A stretch of 20,369 nt of DNA from Candidatus Woesearchaeota archaeon (lineage in GTDB: Archaea; Nanobdellota; Nanobdellia; Woesearchaeales; WJKV01): contig JAHWHE010000031.1 in NCBI GenBank assembly GCA_019323495.1, forward strand, positions 1-20,369. The letters run 5' to 3'. The notes beneath the pieces were generated by a model, which was not told the DNA's origin, did no database searches, and saw nothing but the letters and a program-made list of their open reading frames with translations. The translations under genes were made by a program, and so were the position numbers. Positions 6,820 through 13,016 of the stretch are shown here, piece after piece. Numbering within the stretch: position 1 is the stretch's first letter; each line of letters begins with the position of its first letter.

Positions 6820-8571
6820 ATGACCGATAGAGGCAGAACTAAGAAGAGCTATGGACTTACCAGACTTATCCCTGAAGGATGGCGGGATGTACCACCTGAT
6901 TCCAGCGTAGAGGATACTCAAGATACTGCAGCAGAAGTCACCAAGAGAGGAGTGAGCAACAGATTTCTTGCTAAATGCGATCCGGAAATCCAAAAAGAAG
7001 GCGGAGTGGAAACAATTGTCAAAGGAGAACAATTGACTTGTTATGAAGTTGGAAAAAAAATCGCAGAAGGCGGACAGGCTGAAACATACAAAGGAAAAAA
7101 AGATGAAGACAGAGTAAGCCATGATACATTGTTCCAAGAAGTGAGCCATCTCTTGGCGCAACAAATTGTCGAGGAAGCAAAAACAGGACTTGCAGAATTC
7201 GACAAATTCCTAGACAAGGCTGAAAAAGAATTACAGGATAAGGGAAAGAGAGCATTGCGGAAGCTTAGAGACGAACTTCTTGCAAGAAAAGATAAGGAGA
7301 TGCCTGGCTTGCGTGTTCCGGGAAATGATGTGTGCGTCAGAATTTCTCTTACAGAAGTGAGCGGTGCTGAAAAAGGAAGAATGAGAAGGCAATTGGCAAC
7401 AATGGGGTTAAGGCACCCAAACATAGTTTACATGATGAATTCCGGAATAATAAAAAACAGAGTTGTTTTTATTACTGAACTTGTGAAAGGCGTTGTACAG
7501 CCATACGGATTTTCATTGGACCAATTGTTGGACGGGTTTATCGACGCTGCAAATGGAGTCAAGTTTATGCATGACAACGGCATACTGCACAGGGACATCA
7601 AGCCTGACAATATCCTATTCAAAAGACCAAATGGTTCAAAGAATAGGGCAAGGATTATTGATTTCGGACTGATGAAGATTATTGATTTTGAACAGCCAGG
7701 CGCAACTTTAACAAATACACTGGAAGGAGGAGGAACAGTTATTTACATGTCGCCTGAGCAAGCGTTCGAACTTAAATCCGCAGACGAGCAGAGCGATATT
7801 TATTCTTTAGGCGCAACATTGTATGACATACTTACTTGGGAAAGCCCTAATCCAGTACCGCCTGAGGCAAGATCTGTGCCTACTGCATATCTGGCAAATC
7901 TAATTGAAAAATACTATGGAAGAGACGGCACCCTCCCTCTTAGGCCTATGAATGTTGACAGAAGAGTTACATTAAGAGAATTGTTCGGCCTTTCATTGCT
8001 GGGAGAATCAAAAGAAGAAAGAAAAAGCAAGAAGTTCAGGGAAATAAAGGAAAGCAATATCGATTATGACGAAGTAAGATTGTGCTCTAAACTAAAACAG
8101 TTGTACCTCAGAATAAGGCATCATAGACAGCATCACAATCTGCTGAGAAAGCTAGAATACCTTGAATGCGTCATCGCAGGAATGATGCATCCTGGAACAA
8201 ATGAAAACCACAAAAAAGGCGAGCATAAAAAAGAATTTAGATACAAAACAATGGACCAGGTGATTGCAGATCTTGATGCTGTCAGAAACAACAGAGAGCC
8301 TGAAAAGATATTCAAGATAATCTCAAAGATTCCAAAGTACGGAAAAGCCAGCAGAAAATGCAGGGAGTGCTACATTTCAGAAGTTTTCGCGCAAAAAAGC
8401 ACTCATGCAAAAAGAAGCATCGGCGACAGGCTGGTTGACACTGCATCCTATGCAACAAAAGCCGCTGCTGCTGTTGTTGCAGGTGCTGTTGCAGGCGGAG
8501 TTATAGGCACATTATTAGATAGATACACAAACCTTTACGAACAGGTTGCGCATTTTTTAAATAACTTCTAG
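6820..8571 (+). CDS. Eukaryote-like Ser/Thr protein kinase, membrane tail, altered Lys/Glu pair
   Basis: 583 residues from ATG 6820. The protein kinase fold is clear: Gly-rich loop IAEGGQAETY (81-90), catalytic loop HRDIKPDN (257-264), DFG (281-283), SPE (311-313) in the APE position, and SDIYSLG (325-331). Two things are odd. About 78 residues of charged helical sequence (roughly 91-168) are inserted between the Gly loop and beta-3. The beta-3 Lys is replaced by Arg174 (VCVR), and the alpha-C Glu appears replaced by Gln191 (RRQLATMGLRHPNIV). After the kinase domain come a helical region with HxxH-like basic segments, a CRECY motif (514-518), and an Ala/Val/Gly-rich segment (about 544-565) suitable for a C-terminal membrane anchor, which would keep the kinase in the cytoplasm. 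Activity is uncertain. Confidence 0.92.
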   Translation: MTDRGRTKKSYGLTRLIPEGWRDVPPDSSVEDTQDTAAEVTKRGVSNRFLAKCDPEIQKEGGVETIVKGEQLTCYEVGKKIAEGGQAETYKGKKDEDRVSHDTLFQEVSHLLAQQIVEEAKTGLAEFDKFLDKAEKELQDKGKRALRKLRDELLARKDKEMPGLRVPGNDVCVRISLTEVSGAEKGRMRRQLATMGLRHPNIVYMMNSGIIKNRVVFITELVKGVVQPYGFSLDQLLDGFIDAANGVKFMHDNGILHRDIKPDNILFKRPNGSKNRARIIDFGLMKIIDFEQPGATLTNTLEGGGTVIYMSPEQAFELKSADEQSDIYSLGATLYDILTWESPNPVPPEARSVPTAYLANLIEKYYGRDGTLPLRPMNVDRRVTLRELFGLSLLGESKEERKSKKFREIKESNIDYDEVRLCSKLKQLYLRIRHHRQHHNLLRKLEYLECVIAGMMHPGTNENHKKGEHKKEFRYKTMDQVIADLDAVRNNREPEKIFKIISKIPKYGKASRKCRECYISEVFAQKSTHAKRSIGDRLVDTASYATKAAAAVVAGAVAGGVIGTLLDRYTNLYEQVAHFLNNF

Positions 8572-8617
8572 TTATTTCCAAGATTTGACTACTTCTAAGT
8601 GATTAGAAAATCGAAAC

Positions 8618-8658
8618 ATTTATATATTCGCACGTATAAATTCTCTACATATTGGGGG
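8618..8658 (+). promoter_or_regulatory. Promoter and RBS of the zinc-ribbon gene
   Basis: ATTTATATATTC (8618-8629) is a strong archaeal TATA box with initiation expected near 8650. GGGGGA (8654-8659) is a Shine-Dalgarno 7 nt before ATG 8667. Confidence 0.55.
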
Positions 8659-8666
8659 AATTATAG

Positions 8667-8813
8667 ATGGCTGAATTGAGGAAATGCCTTAAATGCGGAG
8701 AGATCATACAATCATATTCACCTATGAGAAAATGGTGCTTTGAGTGCCGAAAAAAGATAGGCATAGAGCAAGCACGAGAGCGAAAGATCGCGAAATTGAA
8801 GCTGAAAAAATAG
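8667..8813 (+). CDS. 48-residue zinc-ribbon protein
   Basis: A short gene with its own promoter and GGGGGA ribosome site. It encodes CLKC (Cys7, Cys10) and CFEC (Cys24, Cys27) separated by 13 residues, a four-Cys zinc ribbon, followed by a basic helix (EQARERKIAKLKLKK). Such small archaeal zinc-ribbon proteins often contact nucleic acid or act as protein adaptors; nothing more specific can be said. The frame ends at TAG 8811-8813. At 8750-8756 the reading frame contains the exact slippery heptamer A_AAA_AAG, and the -1 frame stays open to 8902 (see separate entry), so the natural product may be longer. Codon choice does not decide between the two. Confidence 0.75.
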   Translation: MAELRKCLKCGEIIQSYSPMRKWCFECRKKIGIEQARERKIAKLKLKK

Positions 8814-8902
8814 GTCCTGAACATGGACATTTGTTTCCTGTCGTGGCTTCTATTCCAGCATTGACAGAAAAACTAAGAACCGTGACAAGAAAAACCGGTT
8901 GA
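8750..8902 (+). other. Possible -1 frame extension of the zinc-ribbon gene (slippery A_AAA_AAG)
   Basis: Bases 8750-8756 read AAAAAAG with zero-frame codons CGA AAA AAG, the exact -1 slippery layout. Shifting -1 gives 48 further codons ending at TGA 8900-8902, making a 78-residue product with an ending that includes GPEHGHLFPVVASIPALTE. Either programmed frameshifting, an old frameshift mutation, a homopolymer sequencing error, or chance could explain it. I found no convincing stem-loop just downstream. Confidence 0.25.
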
Positions 8903-8932
8903 TTCACTGGTCACTGGACAATAGCTCACAGA

Positions 8933-8940
8933 GTTTATTA
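8933..8940 (+). promoter_or_regulatory. TATA-like box of the radical SAM gene
   Basis: GTTTATTA lies about 27 nt before ATG 8964 and no clear Shine-Dalgarno follows, so a leaderless transcript is likely. The rest of 8903-8963 shows only a short direct repeat (CACTGG twice near 8905-8918). Confidence 0.35.
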
Positions 8941-8963
8941 AGAAAATTCTAATTTCTAAATGT

Positions 8964-10112
8964 ATGGGGATTTTGGAGAAGATTCGTTTGCTAGGGCAGG
9001 CTGCCAAGTTCGACAATTGCGCCAGTTCTTCCAGCAATAGGAGGGTCGTGACAAGGGACAGGATAGGTGATGCTGCTGCTTGCGGAATCTGTCATAGTTT
9101 CGGACCAGATGGAAGATGCATTTCATTGTACAAGACTCTTTTGACAAATGTCTGCACGCACGACTGCAAGTATTGTTCAAACAATCCTGACAACAAGAAA
9201 GAAAATCTGAAAGCGACTTTTTCTCCTGAAGAGCTTGCGAAAACTTTCATGTCTTTATATGTGAAGAATTATGTCGAAGGTCTTTTTCTTTCAAGCGGTG
9301 TAATGAAGGATGCTGATTACACAACACAGAATATGATAGAGGCTGTCAATCTGATAAGGAACAAGTACAAGTTCAAGGGTTATATCCATTTCAAGGTATT
9401 GCCTGGCACGAGCTATGATTTGATAAAACAAGCGAGCGAGTTTAGTGACAGGATGAGCGTGAATCTTGAAGCGCCAAACAAATCAAGACTGTCAGAGATA
9501 AGCAGTGTTAAGGATTTCAAAATAGACATCTTAAGAAGACAGAGATGGATAAAAGGAATGATTAACAAAAGAGAACAAGCACTTGTCGCAGGACAGACAA
9601 CACAAGTTGTTGTCGGTGGAACTGACGCGACTGATATTGAAATCCTTAAGATGATGGACTGGGAATATAAGAACATGAACCTGAAGAGAGGATACTATAG
9701 CGCATTCATTCCTGTGCAAGGGACTCCGTTCGAGGGCAAGGCAAGGGCCAGCCTGCACAGAGAGCACAGATTGTTCAATATTGATTTCATGCTCAGAAAA
9801 TATAATATGAACCTGAAAGAATTCATGCCTGTGATGAGCGAAGGCATGCTGCCCAGGCATGATCCTAAAGTTGCGCTTGCGCAGATGACAATCACAGAGC
9901 CTGTTGACGTGAACAAAGCAGATTATGATGAACTTGTTAGAGTCCCAGGCATTGGCCCGCAAAGCGCAACAAGGATAATGATGTATAGAAGAAGGAAAAA
10001 ACAGATTCTTAGTTACGAAGAGCTGCATAATCTGGGAGTTGTCTTGAAAAGGGCAAAACCATTCATCAAAGTTTGTGGAAAAACGCAGGCAAGCCTGAAG
10101 AGGTGGTTCTAG
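8964..10112 (+). CDS. Radical SAM protein, putative DNA modification/repair (rSAM_link_UDG type), with HhH
   Basis: 382 residues. The radical SAM iron-sulfur motif is CTHDCKYC (Cys64, 68, 71). It is preceded by CGICHSFGPDGRC (Cys40, 43, 52) and Cys19; this Cys-rich lead-in is typical of the family annotated as putative DNA modification/repair radical SAM protein (TIGR03916). The C-terminus (about 313-345) has VNKADYDELVRVPGIGPQSA, a helix-hairpin-helix that binds DNA non-specifically. The enzyme should cleave S-adenosylmethionine to a radical; its substrate is unknown, though DNA is implied by the HhH and by gene partners in other genomes. It is coupled by a 1-nt overlap to the DUF4130 gene, its usual partner. 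Confidence 0.9.
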   Translation: MGILEKIRLLGQAAKFDNCASSSSNRRVVTRDRIGDAAACGICHSFGPDGRCISLYKTLLTNVCTHDCKYCSNNPDNKKENLKATFSPEELAKTFMSLYVKNYVEGLFLSSGVMKDADYTTQNMIEAVNLIRNKYKFKGYIHFKVLPGTSYDLIKQASEFSDRMSVNLEAPNKSRLSEISSVKDFKIDILRRQRWIKGMINKREQALVAGQTTQVVVGGTDATDIEILKMMDWEYKNMNLKRGYYSAFIPVQGTPFEGKARASLHREHRLFNIDFMLRKYNMNLKEFMPVMSEGMLPRHDPKVALAQMTITEPVDVNKADYDELVRVPGIGPQSATRIMMYRRRKKQILSYEELHNLGVVLKRAKPFIKVCGKTQASLKRWF

Positions 10113-10678
10113 TGCTAATTGACAGGCACAAGGATTTCGATCCTAAAATTTTAGAGGAATTAAGCAAACAGTCAGAAGCAGAAATAAAGTCATTGACAAC
10201 AAAAGAAGCGCGCCAATACTACAACATGAGAAGGGCTGTCGGCGGCTGCTTGCACAAGGCAAAAGCGTTCACTCGATTCCAGATCAATAAGAAAGGAATT
10301 CTTTATGCTGTAATAGATCCAGAGCATAGGATAGAAGATCTGCTGGTTAGATGGTTCTTCTACAGATTTCCGCTTTATACTATCGTAATAGAAAGCAAGA
10401 GGGGTTGTTTTGTCTGCGAAAAAGGCAGAGTGTGGAAAGACAAGAGAAAGATGAATGAAGTGATTGCTGATTTTGAACAAAAAAAAGAAAAGGATCCTAT
10501 CTTGAGCGAATTAAACAACGATGACAAGATATGGAATGAGTTCTATGATTCGCAGTACATTGAAAAAAGAAGAAACCTGAAACTTTTCCTGAAAAACGTG
10601 CCAAAGAAATTCCATCATTGGGACGGCATGGATAAAGAAAGGAATTTTCTAGGAAATAAGAGTTTATTAGAATTCTGA
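10112..10678 (+). CDS. DUF4130 (TIGR03915-like) putative DNA metabolism protein
   Basis: 188 residues from GTG 10112, which overlaps the previous stop as TAGTG and has GAAGAGGTGG (10097-10106) 5 nt upstream. A TTG at 10073 is in frame but lies deep in the previous gene with no ribosome site. The DUF4130 core is AVGGCLHKAKAFTRFQI, then GILYAVIDPEHRIEDLL, RFPLYTIVIESKRG and a C-terminal helical part with KIWNEFYDSQYIEKRRN. In bacteria this domain is found next to, or fused with, a uracil-DNA-glycosylase-like domain and the same radical SAM family. Here no glycosylase domain is fused. Molecular function is unknown; the pairing argues for a joint role in DNA repair or modification. Confidence 0.88.
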   Translation: MLIDRHKDFDPKILEELSKQSEAEIKSLTTKEARQYYNMRRAVGGCLHKAKAFTRFQINKKGILYAVIDPEHRIEDLLVRWFFYRFPLYTIVIESKRGCFVCEKGRVWKDKRKMNEVIADFEQKKEKDPILSELNNDDKIWNEFYDSQYIEKRRNLKLFLKNVPKKFHHWDGMDKERNFLGNKSLLEF

Positions 10679-10685
10679 AAAAGGC

Positions 10686-10759
10686 CTAATAAAAAAAGGG
10701 CTCAGGCAGAATTTCAGGGGTGTTGGGGGAAGAAAGACTTCCTGAGCCTCTTTTATTAG
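10686..10759. terminator. Long hairpin between convergent genes: bidirectional terminator or small RNA
   Basis: GGCTCAGG (10699-10706) pairs perfectly with CCTGAGCC (10741-10748). The stem extends outward through one G-U, one mismatch, four A-T pairs, a 2-nt bulge and five more pairs (CTAAT/ATTAG) to 10686 and 10759. The 34-nt loop is G-rich on plus (GGGGTGTTGGGGG) and C-rich on minus. A second, competing hairpin GGAAG/CTTCC lies at 10728-10742. Runs of T follow on both strands. It sits between the end of the DUF4130 gene and the end of the transketolase gene, which fits a shared terminator; the promoter at 10788-10803 also makes a minus-strand small RNA possible. Confidence 0.6.
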
Positions 10760-10787
10760 TATCTTTATAGTAGTGAATAAAAAGACA

Positions 10788-10803
10788 TATTTAAAGCTTT
10801 CGG
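10788..10803 (-). promoter_or_regulatory. Orphan TATA/BRE promoter facing the hairpin
   Basis: The minus strand reads CCGAAAGC then TTTAAATA, a good match to an archaeal BRE plus TATA box. Initiation would fall near 10766, 7 nt before the hairpin, and no coding frame follows. The TTTAAA core is palindromic, so use on the plus strand cannot be excluded, but no gene lies there either. The rest of 10804-10871 shows nothing else I can name beyond a 5-bp repeat AGAGG/CCTCT. Confidence 0.4.
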
Positions 10804-10871
10804 TTTTTACCACCTTGAAGAGGCGAATAATTAGAAATAGCTAAAACCTCTGATTTCCGCAGAATTAGACC

Positions 10872-11828
10872 TTATATCAGCAGATTCTTCATTTCCTCTG
10901 CAATGTCAGAATCAGTCAATTTGTACTTTTTGAGCAGTTCCTCTGCAGTACCAGACTCTGCAAAGCCATGGAGTCCCATCCTTTTGAGCACGGGTTTCGG
11001 AGCATAGTCAATCAGCTCTTCGCAAAGAACTTCTGCCACTGCACTGCCCAAACCTCCATTGACCATCGCCTCTTCTACTGTCAGAATAGGTTTAGGGCAT
11101 TTCAATATAGCTGTCTTGTCTATCGGCTTTATAGTAGACATGTTTAAGACAGTCACTTGTATGTTTTCTTTTGCCAGTTTTTCAGCCGCCATCAATGCAT
11201 TTGTGAGCATATAGCCGCACGCAATGATGGTGCCTTCTTTCCCATGCCTCATTATCTGCGCTTTTCCAAATTTAAACTGTGTTTTGTAATTTCTTCTACT
11301 ATGCAACAGAGGGTTGTCATACAAATCAAAGTATTTATTTCTCCCTAACCTCACATAAGCAGGTCCTATGTCTTTTGCACAGAATTGAATTATTTGTCTT
11401 GCCTCATTGGGGTCAGCAGGCACGAGAACTTTCATGTTAGCCAAAGTTCTCATTATGCTTATGTCCTCGATCGCATGATGCGAAGCGCCGTCCTCACCGA
11501 CAGTTATTCCGCAATGTGTTGCGCAAATTTTAACATTAAGATTGCTATAGCAGATAGACTGTCTTATCTGGTCTAGAGCTCTCGTAGATGCAAAAACTCC
11601 AAAAGTCGAAGCAAATACTGTTTTTCCGCAGGTTGCAAGTCCTGCTGCAGCACCCATCATGTTTGCTTCTGAAATGCCCGTGTCAAAGAATCTTCTTGGA
11701 TGTTTTTTTGCAAACAATCTTGTCCTTGTGGATTCTGACAGGTCAGCATCCAATACTACTATATTCTGATCATTAAGTGAAGCCAGTGTCTGGCCGTACG
11801 CATCCCGTGTTGCTATCTGCTTTATCAT
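10872..11828 (-). CDS. Transketolase C-terminal subunit
   Basis: 318 residues comprising the pyrimidine-binding (PYR) domain and the C-terminal domain of transketolase. The catalytic Glu54 that activates thiamine diphosphate lies in DTGISEANMMG (49-59). FASTFGVFASTRALDQIR and CGITVGEDGASHHAIED (106-122) are typical active-site and dimer-interface segments. The C-terminal domain has EEAMVNGGLGSAVAEVL. It forms the active enzyme with the N subunit encoded one nt upstream and transfers two-carbon units between sugar phosphates in the non-oxidative pentose phosphate pathway, which supplies ribose 5-phosphate and erythrose 4-phosphate. Archaea commonly carry the enzyme split this way. Its stop lies 112 nt from the terminator hairpin. 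Confidence 0.95.
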   Translation of the reverse strand: MIKQIATRDAYGQTLASLNDQNIVVLDADLSESTRTRLFAKKHPRRFFDTGISEANMMGAAAGLATCGKTVFASTFGVFASTRALDQIRQSICYSNLNVKICATHCGITVGEDGASHHAIEDISIMRTLANMKVLVPADPNEARQIIQFCAKDIGPAYVRLGRNKYFDLYDNPLLHSRRNYKTQFKFGKAQIMRHGKEGTIIACGYMLTNALMAAEKLAKENIQVTVLNMSTIKPIDKTAILKCPKPILTVEEAMVNGGLGSAVAEVLCEELIDYAPKPVLKRMGLHGFAESGTAEELLKKYKLTDSDIAEEMKNLLI

Positions 11829-11829
11829 T

Positions 11830-12663
11830 TTATTCTAATTCCTTTAGTGCAATTACCAATTCCTCGTCGTTCGGCGCTTTGCCGTGCCATTCAACTTTGT
11901 TCTCCATAAAAGATATCCCTTTTCCTTTTATTGTCCTAGCGATGATGACTGTAGGCCTATGGTTTTTCCTGTGCTGTGCTGCTTCGAATGCAGCGATTAT
12001 CTGCTTGTAATCATGACCATCAATCTCAATGACATTCCAGTTGAATGCTTGGAATTTTTCTGCGATTGGCTCTGTGTTCATTATGTCTTTTGTGAACCCG
12101 TCTATCTGCAATCCGTTAACATCTACTATCGCAATCAGATTGTCGAGCTTGAAATGCGCAGCAGAAAGCGCAGCTTCCCAGATCTGACCTTCGTCGCATT
12201 CTCCATCACCAAGCATCGCATAGATAGTATTTTTCTTTTCATCCAGCATGTAACCAAGAGCCATTCCAATTGCTCCTGAAAAACCCTGGCCAAGACTGCC
12301 TGCTGAGAATTCTACACCAGGAGTGTCTACAATGCTAGGGTGCCCTTGCAAATGAGAATTTATTTTCCTGAATGTCAAAAGATCCTTGTGCCTGAAATAA
12401 CCGCAATCTGCCAAAACCGCATATAATGCAGGACAGGCATGACCTTTTGAAAGAACAAAACGATCTCTGTCAGCCACATTAGGATTCTTCGGGTCGTGCT
12501 TCAGAAAACCGTAGTACAGGCAGACAAGAATGTCGATCGCGCTCAGACTTCCGCCAGGATGGCCGCTCTTTGCAGCGTGGCACATAATAAGAATGTCTTT
12601 TCTCAGGTCTTTGGCTTTTTTCTGCAGTTTCTTAATATCCTTGGTCAGCCTGAATCTTACCAT
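11830..12663 (-). CDS. Transketolase N-terminal subunit
   Basis: 277 residues, the pyrophosphate-binding domain of transketolase. The thiamine diphosphate motif runs from GDGECDEGQ (152-160) to Asn183 in DVNGLQ, the expected GDG-x(26-30)-N spacing. GHPGG (34-38), SKGHACPALY (72-81) and His108 (LQGHPS) supply active-site histidines. The start ATG 12663 has GAGGTGG (12673-12667 on the minus strand) 3 nt upstream and a TATA box at 12700-12707. The C subunit starts one nt after this stop, so the two are co-translated. The promoter region is shared with the divergent Kazal lipoprotein. Confidence 0.96.
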   Translation of the reverse strand: MVRFRLTKDIKKLQKKAKDLRKDILIMCHAAKSGHPGGSLSAIDILVCLYYGFLKHDPKNPNVADRDRFVLSKGHACPALYAVLADCGYFRHKDLLTFRKINSHLQGHPSIVDTPGVEFSAGSLGQGFSGAIGMALGYMLDEKKNTIYAMLGDGECDEGQIWEAALSAAHFKLDNLIAIVDVNGLQIDGFTKDIMNTEPIAEKFQAFNWNVIEIDGHDYKQIIAAFEAAQHRKNHRPTVIIARTIKGKGISFMENKVEWHGKAPNDEELVIALKELE

Positions 12664-12666
12664 CTA

Positions 12667-12707
12667 CCACCTCTTTAATTTAATTAGATATACTTGCGGT
12701 ATATAAA
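12667..12707 (-). promoter_or_regulatory. Promoter and RBS of the transketolase operon
   Basis: On minus, TTTATATA (12707-12700) is a consensus TATA box; initiation near 12677 leaves a short leader with GAGGTGG ahead of ATG 12663. Confidence 0.6.
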
Positions 12708-12719
12708 CTTTTTCGTTAA

Positions 12720-12729
12720 GTTTTTATAC
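12720..12729 (+). promoter_or_regulatory. TATA box of the Kazal lipoprotein gene (leaderless)
   Basis: GTTTTTATAC lies about 27 nt before ATG 12753 with no Shine-Dalgarno, so the mRNA probably starts at the ATG. Confidence 0.45.
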
Positions 12730-12752
12730 CACGAACAGTTTGATGGAAAAAC

Positions 12753-13016
12753 ATGAAAAAGATAATTTTACTTGCTGTTTTGTTAATGGCGATCGTTAGT
12801 CTAACAAGCTGTATGAAAGCTGAAACTGAACAACCGCTTCCAGAAGAACCACAGCAACCGCCTGTTATAGAACAGCCTCCTGGATCACCTAGTTTGAACG
12901 ACTGCATCTGCACCATGGAATATGCTCCTGTGTGCGGAGTGGACGGAAAGACCTATAGCAACAGGTGCTTTGCAGAATGCGCCAAAGTTGGAATTTTGCG
13001 CGACGGCGAATGCTAA
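12753..13016 (+). CDS. Kazal-type protease inhibitor lipoprotein
   Basis: 87 residues. A lipoprotein signal peptide (MKKIILLAVLLMAIV, lipobox LTSC with Cys20) is followed by a Pro/Glu/Gln-rich spacer (26-46) and one Kazal domain (51-87). All six Kazal cysteines are present (51, 53, 61, 72, 76, 87) with the signature PVCGVDGKTYSNRC. By alignment with ovomucoid domains (C-T-P1-E-Y), the reactive-site P1 residue is Met55, suiting chymotrypsin- or subtilisin-like proteases. The protein should be displayed outside the cell membrane. The gene is probably leaderless, and its 3' end overlaps the helicase 3' end by 4 nt. The family call is secure; the target protease is unknown. Confidence 0.93.
   Translation: MKKIILLAVLLMAIVSLTSCMKAETEQPLPEEPQQPPVIEQPPGSPSLNDCICTMEYAPVCGVDGKTYSNRCFAECAKVGILRDGEC

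Noticed and set aside
8905..8918. Direct repeat CACTGG-TCACTGG as an attachment site or operator
   Set aside because: Too short, single occurrence, and no integrase or other mobility gene nearby.
10073..10111. TTG 10073 as the start of the DUF4130 gene
   Set aside because: It has no ribosome site and would overlap the radical SAM gene by 40 nt, whereas GTG 10112 has GAAGAGGTGG 5 nt upstream and a TAGTG stop-start overlap.
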